From: a virus
Direction: 5' to 3' (one strand)
Virus record (IMG/VR): IMGVR_UViG_3300047359_001782
Location: 23,402-87,401 of that record
Length of the DNA: 64,000 nucleotides
Within the stretch, counting starts at the first letter, position 1, and every line of letters begins with the position of its first letter. A program made the position numbers and the translations under genes. This document shows, in pieces, positions 22,373 to 32,454 of this stretch. Below the pieces are notes generated by a model that did no database searches, had not been told where the DNA came from, and saw only the letters and a program-made list of their open reading frames with translations.

Positions 22373-23359
22373 GTGGAAACCACAAGGCGCAGAAGAGTAT
22401 TTAGGGATGTAGTCAGAGGTTATTCCACTACAGTTCTAGACGACAAAGTCGTATACATTAAGCATCTTACTCCTCATGATCAGGTAGAGCTTGAGGAAAT
22501 AGAGGAACGTTATTTCGAATCTGCGAAGAAGAGAGGTGTCCCAACCGAACAGGATATGCTTGACTATCTAAAGGAAGAGGGGCAATGGACGGAAGAGGAT
22601 GAAAGAATTATCACTGAAAAAACTTTATATGTTGAAAACTTAAAAACAACATTAACTAAATTAGTTTTAAAAGCTGAAATTGATCAACAGAAAAAGGTAA
22701 TTGAAGAAGAAAGCTCTATTCTTACTCGCAAACAAAACGAAAAAATTAATTTAATTGGCAATACTTGCGAAAGATATGCAAAAGAAAGATTAAATGATTT
22801 TTATATGATTTATTCTTTTTATAAAGATGAAGATATGAGTTGTAAGTTGTTTAGTGAGAACGAGTTTGATGAATTAGAAAACGAAGATATAAAGCTTGTT
22901 ATAAATAAATATAATCAAGTATTCGAAGGATTCTCAGAAGAAAATATACAATATACTGTTCTTGAAGATTTTTATAATCCTTATCTTAGTTTTGCTGAGG
23001 ACAGTCTTCAATTTTACGGAAAACCATTTTGTGAGTTAACATATAATCAAATAAGATTAATCGTTTATACTAGAGTATTTAAAAATATATTTGACACAAA
23101 TGAAAATATACCAGAAAAAATAAGAAAAGATCCTGCGAAACTTTTAGAATTTGGTAGTAGCTCAAGAGAAGAAAGAGAAAAAATAAAAGATAAAGTGACG
23201 AGCGGGGACGGAGGTACTATTGTTGGGGCCAAAAAAGAAGATTATGATCGATTGGGAATAGAAAGACCTACTGGCAGCGTTAATTTACATGAAGAAGCCA
23301 AAAAGAAAGGTGGTAGCCTTAACATGGAGGATTTAATGAAATTGCACGGAGTCGTTTAA
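22373..23359 (+). CDS. putative tail assembly chaperone, second part (gpT-like position)
   Basis: 328 aa from a GTG at 22373 (METTRRRRVFRDVVRGYSTTV). No Shine-Dalgarno-like sequence precedes it, only TAATATATAATAT. It is strongly charged, with IKHLTPHDQVELEEIEERYFE and long Glu/Lys helices. The C-terminus GSLNMEDLMKLHGVV may contact the tape measure. It lies in the same frame as the upstream gene after TAA-TAT, so an extended 604-residue product is possible if the stop is read through. Confidence 0.55.
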   Translation: METTRRRRVFRDVVRGYSTTVLDDKVVYIKHLTPHDQVELEEIEERYFESAKKRGVPTEQDMLDYLKEEGQWTEEDERIITEKTLYVENLKTTLTKLVLKAEIDQQKKVIEEESSILTRKQNEKINLIGNTCERYAKERLNDFYMIYSFYKDEDMSCKLFSENEFDELENEDIKLVINKYNQVFEGFSEENIQYTVLEDFYNPYLSFAEDSLQFYGKPFCELTYNQIRLIVYTRVFKNIFDTNENIPEKIRKDPAKLLEFGSSSREEREKIKDKVTSGDGGTIVGAKKEDYDRLGIERPTGSVNLHEEAKKKGGSLNMEDLMKLHGVV

Positions 23360-23365
23360 TTTTTA

Positions 23366-23373
23366 GTGTATAG
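23366..23373 (+). promoter_or_regulatory. putative late promoter element GTGTATAG
   Basis: GTGTATAG 26 nt upstream of the tape-measure ATG, leaving a short leader that carries AAGGAATAAGGAAAA (a good ribosome-binding site). The spacing differs from the leaderless class, so this is a weaker member. Confidence 0.35.
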
Positions 23374-23399
23374 ATACCTTATCTAAGGAATAAGGAAAA

Positions 23400-26300
23400 A
23401 TGGCTATTAATCTTGACGTACACGGTAATACACAACCTCTTGAGGCAGCGGTTCAAGCTGCAGTAAATAGAATTCGCAGAACGCCAATTAAAATAACTGT
23501 TGACGATAAGGGTGCGACGCAGCCCTTAGGCAACATGAAACGGGGCGCTGACGAATTTACAAAGTCAATGGAAGCGGCAAATGCTCGTATTATAGCATTC
23601 GGCGCCTCTATGGCAATTATAAATGGCGTAGCAGATTCTTTTAAGGCCATGGTTAGAAATATGGTTGAGGTTGAAAAATCTCTTGCAGATATTAATGTTG
23701 TTATGGGCTTGAATGCTCAGAGCCTTGAAAAGTTCAGCGATGGATTGTTTAAAGTCGCGAAAGAAACGGGAGCGGCATTTAAAATAGCCGCCGATGCAGC
23801 AACAGAATATGCTCGTCAAGGCCTCAACGTAGAGGAATCTCTTAAAAGAACCAAAGACGCTCTTATTCTTACTCGATTAACAGGAATGGATTCTGCAGAG
23901 GCAGTAAAGTCTTTGACTGCCGCCATGAATACTTACGGGCATCAAATAAAGGATACTACTCAATTGGTGAGTAAGTTTGCTGCGGTAGATGTAAAGTTTG
24001 CTGTTAGTGCAGAAGATTTTGCTGACGCTATTTCCAGAACTGGTGCTGCAGCAAAAGGAGCTGGCGTGGATATTGATGAATTAATAGGCTTGGTTACCGC
24101 TGCTCAACAACAAACTGCTCGAGGCGGAAAGGTTATTGGTAACTCGTTTAAAACAATTTTTACTCGTATCGGAAGGACAGATACATTAAATCAATTGGAA
24201 AATCTTGGAATTGCTGTTAGAGATATTGAAGGAAGAACTCTTGGAGCAAAGCGAATACTTAGTGATTTAGCAAATACATTTGATACATTATCTGAAGCTC
24301 AAAAGGCTCAAATAGCTCAAACTGTTGGTGGAGTTTTCCAAATCAACGTTTTAAAGGCTGTTCTTGGTGACGCCGCAAAACAAAATGGTATTCTTGCAAA
24401 TGCCACGCAAATATCTGCAAACGCAACAGACGAGGCTATAACAAAAAATGAACAATTAAGAAACACAATGGCCGCAATGGCCACAGAAACAGGTCTCGCA
24501 ATAAAACAAGTTAGCGCTCAAGCGGGCGAAATAGCATTAGGTCCTGGAATAGAAAAAGTGCTTAATACAGTTAAGGCTATCGCTGAAAATATAAGTGGTT
24601 CATTGGGTGATGGAGAAGGCGCTGGAAATGAATTCGCTAAAGGTTTATTAAGAGGTATTGGCAATGTTATTACGGGTCCTGGATTAGTAGTTTTAACGAC
24701 GGTATTTATAAAGTTATTTGGTCAAGCATTTAAGTTTACCAAAGACAGCTTAGGATCTCTAATTGGCATAACCAATGAAGCTCAAAAACAAAAAGCCATT
24801 CAAACATCGATTGTTACTTTATTTGGGCAAAACGCCGCGTTAAGTAAGGAAATGTTGCGCACAGATATAAGCAGGACAGAAAAAGAAAAAATAATTTTAA
24901 GTTTACTTAAAGCTCAAGTTGCTGAAGCTAATGTTTTAAATAACGTAAGTAAGCAGGCCGCTGCAACTTTATATACTAAAGGATATGGGGCAAACTTAAC
25001 CCCAAGAAAAGGTCGCGCCTACGGCCATATTCCTAATTTCGCTCATCCAGAGAGAGAGCAAGCTGCCAAAGGTGGATATTCTGCAGGAAATATTCGAGAA
25101 ATGAATATGCCTGGAGAGGGCCCAATTATTTACAATAGCTCTGAGACAGTTAAGAATTTTAAGGGAATGAATCAGCCTGCAATTATGCCTCCTCAATCAA
25201 GCAAAGCTGGAAAAAACTATCAACAAGCATTTGGGGATATACATGGATTTGATCCGTATGCTGCAGGGGGATATATACCGAATTTTGCGAAAAAAACTGC
25301 GGCCGAATATTTAGAGAATGCAAGAAATGCAAAAACAACCGCTAATTTAACAAACATTGTTAAGGGGCGGCAAATAGGAGGGGTGACATTCTCCCCCGAA
25401 CAACAAGCTGCTGCAGCTGCAGCTTTACGAGAAAGATCTGCAGCAATAAAAACCGTATCAACCTCTAGTCAATTAAAAGCAAAAGATAATGATGTTATCA
25501 GTCAGATATATAATAAAAGTGGTAAAATGGTTTTGTTTGCCGCATCCGCCCAAGGGGGAGGTTCTTATGCTGGAGACAGAAAGAAAAACATTATTTATTT
25601 AAATCCCAATCCAACAAAAGGAGGTTCGAAGTTTAGCACAACCAATAAAACGGGTATGGTACCCGTGAATGTTCCATATTTTACTATTGGTAAAAACGAT
25701 GAAGAACGAGCTAAGAACGATCCTAAAATTAAAAATAAGATCGAGGGGGACTTGGTCAATCAGGCGCAAAAAACCACAAATCATTTAGTAAGCACAATAT
25801 TCAAAGAGGAGTCTATACCTAATGTAATAAAACCTGGTGACGTTGCTGTTACAGTTGGTAATGTTTTTGAAAAAATTCTTATGTCTGTGCAAAAGGGGGT
25901 TGCAAAGGAAGCTTATGATGCAGACCCTCCAGGTAATGCTTTATTGGATATTCCTAGAGGCGGTAGAGATGCACTGTGGAATTTGTTTGGCGCGACTCCG
26001 CTTGGAAGTCTTGGCGCGGAAGCTAAAATAGCCCTAGGAAGTGACGGCGACGCTGCGCACCTTAAATCTGCTGCAGAAAAATTTTACAAGATCGATAGTT
26101 ATAAGGGCCCAGGAGGCAAAAAAGCCAAAGCATTTGCTCCAGCAGGACAAGCCCAAGTAAAAAGAGGTGGAACTAAAGCTTCAGGCCACATCCCTAATTT
26201 CGCAAAAGTAAAATGGTCCATTGATAAAAAGAAAGGTCAATATGGATTGACCGGGTCTCATATGGAATTAATGCAATTCGTGGATTACCTTGAAAGAGCT

Positions 26301-29300
26301 GGCGTCGAACCTAAGAAACTAGAAGTTTTAAAAACAAGAATTAAGAAAATCCAATCAAACATAGGCAAAAAACGAACAGAATTTAAGCAAAATAATGTTC
26401 CAGGTTTTGGCAGGTCTGGAGCAAGGTATTACGACCAACTTAAGGCTATCAGTCAAGGTAGCTATCTTGATACAAAAGGAACTTTCATAAAAGACCTTGG
26501 TAAGTATGTTAAAGATTTTAATCGAGGTGGAGGTATGTTTGCTGCTGGTCTAAATGCAGGCAAAGGTTTTATACCTAACTTTGCAGCAGATCCCTTAACT
26601 GATGCAATAGGCAGAGAGCGCGACGCAGGAATTCCTGTTTCTCAAATCAGGGTAGGAACGCATCCAGCCTTAATGAATAAAGGTAATCCAATTGGTCTTG
26701 GCGTAACAAATACAAAAGATGAGCCGAATGGTTTACGTGATGTGTTTGGTTCGGCTAATGGATTTGTGCCGAATTATGCTTCTGAAGATTATTTTAAAAC
26801 AAAAGATATAGATGATTCTTCTTTAAACAGGAAAGCAAGAAATGAGTTAATGCTAAAAGTAAATAAAGAGCTCAAAAAAGAATTAAGTCAACTACCAAAA
26901 GGTAGAAGAGCTGCAGAAAATGTAGCATCGATAATGGAAAAACTTACTGGAAAATACAAGCTTAATGAGCAGGCCGTAACTCGAGTTTCTCAGTCACTTT
27001 CGTCATCTAAAGGGTATATTGATAAATTAAATGTTCGTAGACAACAATTATCTTCTGCGTATCAAAAAAGTATGCTTGGAAAAGTTAGTTCTTCAGCAGG
27101 TAAAATGTTTGGCGGTGGAGTAGGGATGACAGCAATGATTGGAGCTCCAATGGCAGCAGGATTTTTGCAATCAGAAGGCGCTGGACAAACAGGTGCGGGG
27201 AGCGCTATGTATGCAGCAGGTGGCGCTTTACAAGGTGCAGCGTCAGGGGGTATGATGGCGAGCATGATTGCACCGTTTTTTGGGCCTGCAGCTCCTTTAG
27301 TTATTGGGGTTGGAGGTTTAATGGGAGCAGTAAGCGGTATGATGTCTGCAAGTGAAGCAAATACAGAGGCTCTAAAAGAAAACGCTCGACAAGAAAATAT
27401 TAGAATAAGAAATATGGCGACAACGTCAAGCTCTGTACTTGCTGAAAACATAGATCCGAATTTAAAATTATCCGAAACTGAAATGACCGGCACTTATTTC
27501 AAACAAAATCAAGAAAAACTTGGGGACATCGGAATTTTAGAAGCTCTAAAAACTTTTGGGCTTGGAGATCTAACTAACGTTTCTAAAGATAATAGTTATG
27601 CGAAAAAGCTTGAGGAATCTATGGCTAGAATTGAAAAATTTACAGGTGAAAGCCCAGTTTCGGCCAGAAGGAGTGGGGGATTGGGAAAATTTCAAAGAGA
27701 TTTGTTGATTCAAGGTATGAAGGGTAGAGAAAAAGAGGTAATTACTGACTCCTCGATTATAGAATCTTTTGGCTTCGAAGGTAAGGATGAAGTTCTCGGC
27801 GAGGATTTGATTAAAAAAATAAAATCTACGCAGGGCGGCACTGGATCCGAAGGAGAGAAGAGGATAAATGCGATGATGTTTGGTTTAGTTAAGATACTCA
27901 ATGAAAGAGTTAAGTCTCAAAAAAAGATTGCGAACGGCTTAATTCTTCAACTCAATCTTCAGAAAGCCATGATTCACGCTCAGCAAAAAAGCGCCGAAGC
28001 TCAATTGGATATTAAAGCTGAGTACATTGATATGTCGAATTCATTAAAGACCGAAAAACAGTTAATGGGTAGTTTAATAAGCGAAGAAAGGAAAGCTCGT
28101 ATAGATTTTATTGGGGCTATTAATAAAGCTGAAGAGGCTTATGAGTTGGGAACAAATCAAGCCAAATCTGAATTTAAAAAAGGACTCATAAGTGATGTTT
28201 CTTCCGGGCAAAACGCTGGTTTAACACAGGCTTTAAAGCAAAAGCTTTTTAAAGATTTGAATGAGGCAGCTTTAGAAGATAAAACAACAGTAGATCTTAC
28301 TAACGAATTAAACAGTAAAAGCGCTGAAGATTTATTACAAATATTAAAAGATATTGGAGTTAATGAGGACCAAGCAAATAAAATAGTAGAAAATAGAAGC
28401 CTTTTATATCAAAATCAAATTACATTATTAGGTAAACAAAAAACAATCTCAGACTCTCAAGCTAATTCAGAGTTAACAATAAATAATATACTTGGCAAAA
28501 GAAGAGAGTTGCTTGAAGATATGAATCAGAGTATTCAAAACTTTAATAGAAACTCTAGTTTTCTTTCTGAAAGTTCTGCTCTTGATAAAAGAATAGCGGA
28601 TGCAGGTAGGTCTGTAGGGGGATATACCTCAAAGCAAAAACAGTTGCAAATCGATAGATCTGATTTAGAAAGTAGAATCGTTCCTGGTATGGTGCGAAAA
28701 AGTTCAGGCGCTAAATTAGGAATATTACAACAAGCCTCGAAGGATCTTGAGATTGGCGGATTTACGGACGAAGAAATTGATAAAATATTGAAAATGGAAG
28801 GCAAAGAAGTTGATATAAGTTCGATATTAGAATCACGATTCAAGGACGCTGGCGGAAAAAATGAAATAACTAATTTGCAAGATGTACTGGGAGGATACGG
28901 TAAAGATTTGTTGAGCGATGAAGAGTTTCAACAAACTGTTGGGGGTGGAGAGACTCGCCAAGAGATGAAGCAACGCCTTGAAGAATTAAAAATTTTAGAT
29001 CAACAAAGATTAGGAGTAAACGAAGACTTAAATAAAGAAATAAAAAACATAAACGATAGCCTTATTCAACAAAATATATTAAAAGAAAAGGGCGTTCAGG
29101 CTGTAGAGAGCGAATTATCTGCTAGGGAGAAAAATGATAGGTATATGCGCGGGCAGTCTGTTACTATCGATGGACAGGTTGATGATAGGTCTGCAATAAC
29201 TAGAGGTATGTCTAATTCATTTGCCGAAATGAGAGATCAAGCTCAATATATGCATTATGAAATAGGCAAAAGAGTTCCTAATTTATTGGCTGATGGATTA

Positions 29301-31574
29301 GCTGAAGCTATGCAAGTAGCTTTAAATGGCGCAGATGATCTTGGTGATGCAATGACTCAAATAGGAATAAATTTTTTGCAATCTATACAGTCTGCATTTT
29401 TACAGCAAGCCGCTCAAGGTATTGTTGGAATGATGGGTTTTAATGCCACTAATAGATATAATGGTGGACCTATAAGGAATTACTCCAAAGGCGGATCTGT
29501 TCCCGCTATGGTTTCCGATGGAGAATACCTTATGAGTAAAGAAGCTGTTAATAGGTACGGCGGAAGCTTTATGCATACTTTAAATTCTGGCGGTAAAATA
29601 CCTAAATACGCTAATGGAGGATGGGTTGACTCAGGCTTGAGTGGCGCTTTTGCATCTACCCCATCTACTTCATCTCCTCTATCACCTCCTTCCACGTCTT
29701 TCGATAATTTCTTCGCTCCTCAACCAGAGTTTAGCGTTCTCCCTCCAAAGAGTTTTAAGCAAAAAATGATGGGCTTTATAAATGATGATGACAATATGAA
29801 ATTGTTTGAGCAGGAGTATCAAAAAGCTCAAGCTGAAGCTTTTGCTCCAAGCACTGCTCTTGCAGATGTGTTTAGTAATCCTCCTGCGTCGCCTATATTT
29901 ACCGAACCTCCTTCAGAGTTTAGCGTTCTTCCTCCAAGAAGCTTCAAAAATAAAATGATGGACTTTCTTGGTGACTCAGATAATATGAAATTGTTTGAAG
30001 ACCAGTATGGTTTAGCTCAAAAGAAGGCTGCTGGAATAGAAGCGTTTTCTTTAAAAAACCAACCTAGCCCCCAACAAAAAATGGAGAAAGCAACTTCCCC
30101 ATTCAACTGGAAACAGAATAGCGATGGAACTGTTGATTTTGGATCAACACCATTCGAAACTCCTTTGAGAAGGTCAACTACCGTTAGTGATATAGATGGA
30201 ACTGGAAACACTAAAAAAGGTAATTGGGATCCATTTGCTTTAATTGACCCTAATAAAATCCAAGGGCCACCTGCAGTAGATCAAAGCGCAGACATTCTTA
30301 AGCTCGTAGAAAAGCAATTGGTAAAAGAAAGATCTCAAGAAGTACGGCAAAAGGGTGCTAATATATCTCAAATAAGGAAGAAATACGATTACCTTTTAAA
30401 TAGTCTAAGAAATAAAGATGAAAATGTTTTTGATTACGGCAAAACACAGGATGAGACTTTTTCGGATTTAATATATTCTACTGAGAATGGTAAATTCAGG
30501 GGTTGGGATACTTCTGCATATGGCCCGACCCCAAAAAAGAAAGTTCGATATACAAACTCGCTAGATAAATGGTTGCGGGGGTATATTCACGAAAAAAGAA
30601 ATCCGCCTTTTAATAAGAGGGGCTTTTCTAAAGGAGGAAGAGTTCAGAATTTCGCAGAAGGAGGGGATGTTGAAAAGCTTATTCCAGAAGAAGGGTCTGC
30701 GTTAGCTGAAAACTTTGGAGGAGGAAGAGCGTTTGAGTCAGGGAGAGCCTATCAGTCTAAGGCTATGAGCGGATATTTTTACAGTGGATTAGCTGGCAAT
30801 GTCGGAATAGAAGATGACGCTTCAAAGCTTAGAGAAGTTCTTGCGGAAGAAGAGCGTCAGCGACAAAAAGCTTTAATGAAAAAAAGGAAAAAGAAGCAGT
30901 TTTGGCAAAGTTTAGCGGGAACGGCTTTAAGCGCTGGAATAGCTTGGGGAACTAAAAATCTTGGCGATATGTTTCAAAAACCAGATGCAACGTTAGATCT
31001 GTCTAGAGAAGCAATACTGAACGCGCCTAGCGAGTCTTTTAATACGGGTTTAGGAGATAGTTTTGGCTCTTTTGATAATATTAGTAGTCTAAGTAGCTCT
31101 TCTCTTGCCAATCAGTATGATTATTTTGGCAGGCCTAAAATAGGTAGAAACAGTGGAGGTTTTATTAGAAAATACGCGGGGGGTGGGTATATTTCAGGTA
31201 AATCTGGTATAGATCAAATTCCGGCAATGCTAAGTGAGGGTGAATATGTTATTAAGGCAAGTAGCGCAAGAAAATTAGGAAAGTCAACTCTTGACAGTAT
31301 TAATGCTGGTAAATTTAATGATGGCGGACCTGTATCAGGGGAGTTTGGTTCATCCGATAGTAATATTTCTGGGGGTAATACTAATAATATTAATATTTCA
31401 ATAAATATGGAGCGAGGTAAAGCTTCTAGCGAAAGCGAACAAAAATCAGGTCAAAATCCAGCAGAACAATCAGAAGAGCAAAGCAGTAATGTCGCTCTAG
31501 CAGATAAAATTAAACAGCAAGTAGTTTCAGTTATAGTTGAAGAACAAAGGCCTGGCGGTTTATTAAGCGGTTAA
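23400..31574 (+). CDS. tail tape measure protein
   Basis: 2724 aa. Residues about 40-350 are the TP901-type tape-measure core (EVEKSLADINVVMG, ATEYARQGLNVEESLKRTK, GVDIDELIGLVTAAQQQTARGG). Five copies of a G-[HYF]-[IV]-P-N-[FY]-A heptapeptide follow at roughly residues 541, 622, 929, 1054 and 1119, in Gly/Lys-rich linkers. A hydrophobic region (about 1240-1320) could insert in the host membrane. Long coiled coils span 1330-1960. Near the end there are two copies of a 'PAMxSxGEYxxxxxAxxxxG' motif (about 2035 and 2615) and a tandem ~60-residue duplication (EFSVLPP[KR]SFKxKMM...DNMKLFE). It sets tail length and is ejected with the DNA. AAGGAATAAGG precedes the ATG. Confidence 0.95.
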   Translation: MAINLDVHGNTQPLEAAVQAAVNRIRRTPIKITVDDKGATQPLGNMKRGADEFTKSMEAANARIIAFGASMAIINGVADSFKAMVRNMVEVEKSLADINVVMGLNAQSLEKFSDGLFKVAKETGAAFKIAADAATEYARQGLNVEESLKRTKDALILTRLTGMDSAEAVKSLTAAMNTYGHQIKDTTQLVSKFAAVDVKFAVSAEDFADAISRTGAAAKGAGVDIDELIGLVTAAQQQTARGGKVIGNSFKTIFTRIGRTDTLNQLENLGIAVRDIEGRTLGAKRILSDLANTFDTLSEAQKAQIAQTVGGVFQINVLKAVLGDAAKQNGILANATQISANATDEAITKNEQLRNTMAAMATETGLAIKQVSAQAGEIALGPGIEKVLNTVKAIAENISGSLGDGEGAGNEFAKGLLRGIGNVITGPGLVVLTTVFIKLFGQAFKFTKDSLGSLIGITNEAQKQKAIQTSIVTLFGQNAALSKEMLRTDISRTEKEKIILSLLKAQVAEANVLNNVSKQAAATLYTKGYGANLTPRKGRAYGHIPNFAHPEREQAAKGGYSAGNIREMNMPGEGPIIYNSSETVKNFKGMNQPAIMPPQSSKAGKNYQQAFGDIHGFDPYAAGGYIPNFAKKTAAEYLENARNAKTTANLTNIVKGRQIGGVTFSPEQQAAAAAALRERSAAIKTVSTSSQLKAKDNDVISQIYNKSGKMVLFAASAQGGGSYAGDRKKNIIYLNPNPTKGGSKFSTTNKTGMVPVNVPYFTIGKNDEERAKNDPKIKNKIEGDLVNQAQKTTNHLVSTIFKEESIPNVIKPGDVAVTVGNVFEKILMSVQKGVAKEAYDADPPGNALLDIPRGGRDALWNLFGATPLGSLGAEAKIALGSDGDAAHLKSAAEKFYKIDSYKGPGGKKAKAFAPAGQAQVKRGGTKASGHIPNFAKVKWSIDKKKGQYGLTGSHMELMQFVDYLERAGVEPKKLEVLKTRIKKIQSNIGKKRTEFKQNNVPGFGRSGARYYDQLKAISQGSYLDTKGTFIKDLGKYVKDFNRGGGMFAAGLNAGKGFIPNFAADPLTDAIGRERDAGIPVSQIRVGTHPALMNKGNPIGLGVTNTKDEPNGLRDVFGSANGFVPNYASEDYFKTKDIDDSSLNRKARNELMLKVNKELKKELSQLPKGRRAAENVASIMEKLTGKYKLNEQAVTRVSQSLSSSKGYIDKLNVRRQQLSSAYQKSMLGKVSSSAGKMFGGGVGMTAMIGAPMAAGFLQSEGAGQTGAGSAMYAAGGALQGAASGGMMASMIAPFFGPAAPLVIGVGGLMGAVSGMMSASEANTEALKENARQENIRIRNMATTSSSVLAENIDPNLKLSETEMTGTYFKQNQEKLGDIGILEALKTFGLGDLTNVSKDNSYAKKLEESMARIEKFTGESPVSARRSGGLGKFQRDLLIQGMKGREKEVITDSSIIESFGFEGKDEVLGEDLIKKIKSTQGGTGSEGEKRINAMMFGLVKILNERVKSQKKIANGLILQLNLQKAMIHAQQKSAEAQLDIKAEYIDMSNSLKTEKQLMGSLISEERKARIDFIGAINKAEEAYELGTNQAKSEFKKGLISDVSSGQNAGLTQALKQKLFKDLNEAALEDKTTVDLTNELNSKSAEDLLQILKDIGVNEDQANKIVENRSLLYQNQITLLGKQKTISDSQANSELTINNILGKRRELLEDMNQSIQNFNRNSSFLSESSALDKRIADAGRSVGGYTSKQKQLQIDRSDLESRIVPGMVRKSSGAKLGILQQASKDLEIGGFTDEEIDKILKMEGKEVDISSILESRFKDAGGKNEITNLQDVLGGYGKDLLSDEEFQQTVGGGETRQEMKQRLEELKILDQQRLGVNEDLNKEIKNINDSLIQQNILKEKGVQAVESELSAREKNDRYMRGQSVTIDGQVDDRSAITRGMSNSFAEMRDQAQYMHYEIGKRVPNLLADGLAEAMQVALNGADDLGDAMTQIGINFLQSIQSAFLQQAAQGIVGMMGFNATNRYNGGPIRNYSKGGSVPAMVSDGEYLMSKEAVNRYGGSFMHTLNSGGKIPKYANGGWVDSGLSGAFASTPSTSSPLSPPSTSFDNFFAPQPEFSVLPPKSFKQKMMGFINDDDNMKLFEQEYQKAQAEAFAPSTALADVFSNPPASPIFTEPPSEFSVLPPRSFKNKMMDFLGDSDNMKLFEDQYGLAQKKAAGIEAFSLKNQPSPQQKMEKATSPFNWKQNSDGTVDFGSTPFETPLRRSTTVSDIDGTGNTKKGNWDPFALIDPNKIQGPPAVDQSADILKLVEKQLVKERSQEVRQKGANISQIRKKYDYLLNSLRNKDENVFDYGKTQDETFSDLIYSTENGKFRGWDTSAYGPTPKKKVRYTNSLDKWLRGYIHEKRNPPFNKRGFSKGGRVQNFAEGGDVEKLIPEEGSALAENFGGGRAFESGRAYQSKAMSGYFYSGLAGNVGIEDDASKLREVLAEEERQRQKALMKKRKKKQFWQSLAGTALSAGIAWGTKNLGDMFQKPDATLDLSREAILNAPSESFNTGLGDSFGSFDNISSLSSSSLANQYDYFGRPKIGRNSGGFIRKYAGGGYISGKSGIDQIPAMLSEGEYVIKASSARKLGKSTLDSINAGKFNDGGPVSGEFGSSDSNISGGNTNNINISINMERGKASSESEQKSGQNPAEQSEEQSSNVALADKIKQQVVSVIVEEQRPGGLLSG

Positions 31575-31575
31575 T

Positions 31576-32454
31576 ATGAGTTATTCTAATTACGAGCAAA
31601 CTGTAATTATAAATGGTTACGAATTATTAGGTGTTCAGTCCGTAGATGGCAGTTATGGAATTAGCGAGAAACCAATTAGGGTTGCTGGCGTAGGATTCAT
31701 TGACGCATTAATTGATTCACCTTTGCAAGGCAACTTTTCTATAGGTAGAAAAATGGTTGGCTACGATCCTTTGTTAGAGAAAAATATATATGGTAAATAT
31801 AAATTTGATGAAGAAGAGATTAACGGTTCAATACTATACGAAAATAATACAAAGGGCTTTGGCTTTACAAAAGGAAGAGTTTCAAGATATTCTGTAAACT
31901 GTTCAGTTGGTGAAATTCCTGATATTCAAACTGATATTATAGTTTATGGGCAGCTCGGAAAGGATGTGTCTATGAGTCCGGCAACAAAAGAAAATAAAAA
32001 TATAAAATATCCGGATCAGTCAACAATAAGGGTTACTATTAGCGATTTTTCAATCGATGCAGTTAGTTCTTTTGCTTACAGTAGAGGAATAAATGTAAAT
32101 GCTGTATATGGTTTGCCTAAGGGTAATTCTTCTGACTGGGAAAACTCTCAAGCTTCCGTTAAAAACTTAGAGCCAATTCAGATCGACACTCAATACCCTA
32201 TTGAAACAGATGTCAATGTATCTATTATTGCTGATCAATATGAAATTAGAGAAATAAAAGATAGAATTCAAGCTGCTCCGAAAAGCGATGTTAAAATAGA
32301 AATTTTAGATTCTTACGCTCAAACTGATATTAATACATTTGAGATTGAGAATGCTCGATTAATTAGCGAAGCAATTAATAGTACTGTTGCAGAGGAAATG
32401 AATATTTCTCTAGCCTACAAAGGTTATGAAACCTACCACAATCCTTTAGTATGA
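31576..32454 (+). CDS. tube-fold distal tail protein 1
   Basis: 292 aa, starting MSYSNYEQTVIINGYELLGV. It shares the tube-protein plan: VSRYSVNCSVGEIPDIQTDIIVYG parallels the FVTNYSVEASVGGMPTASVTIDG block of the tube protein. INVNAVYGLP and IQIDTQYPIETDVNVSIIAD parallel the IQSFSIDIPVGRS...NVSVSAILSD block. Placed right after the tape measure, it probably forms part of the distal tail ring or cone, to which the tip complex attaches. Its stop overlaps the next start by 4 nt. Confidence 0.65.
   Translation: MSYSNYEQTVIINGYELLGVQSVDGSYGISEKPIRVAGVGFIDALIDSPLQGNFSIGRKMVGYDPLLEKNIYGKYKFDEEEINGSILYENNTKGFGFTKGRVSRYSVNCSVGEIPDIQTDIIVYGQLGKDVSMSPATKENKNIKYPDQSTIRVTISDFSIDAVSSFAYSRGINVNAVYGLPKGNSSDWENSQASVKNLEPIQIDTQYPIETDVNVSIIADQYEIREIKDRIQAAPKSDVKIEILDSYAQTDINTFEIENARLISEAINSTVAEEMNISLAYKGYETYHNPLV

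Noticed and set aside
27062-27493. 143-codon antisense frame inside the tape measure gene
   Set aside because: It mirrors an Ala/Gly/Met-rich hydrophobic segment of the tape measure and has no plausible start signal.
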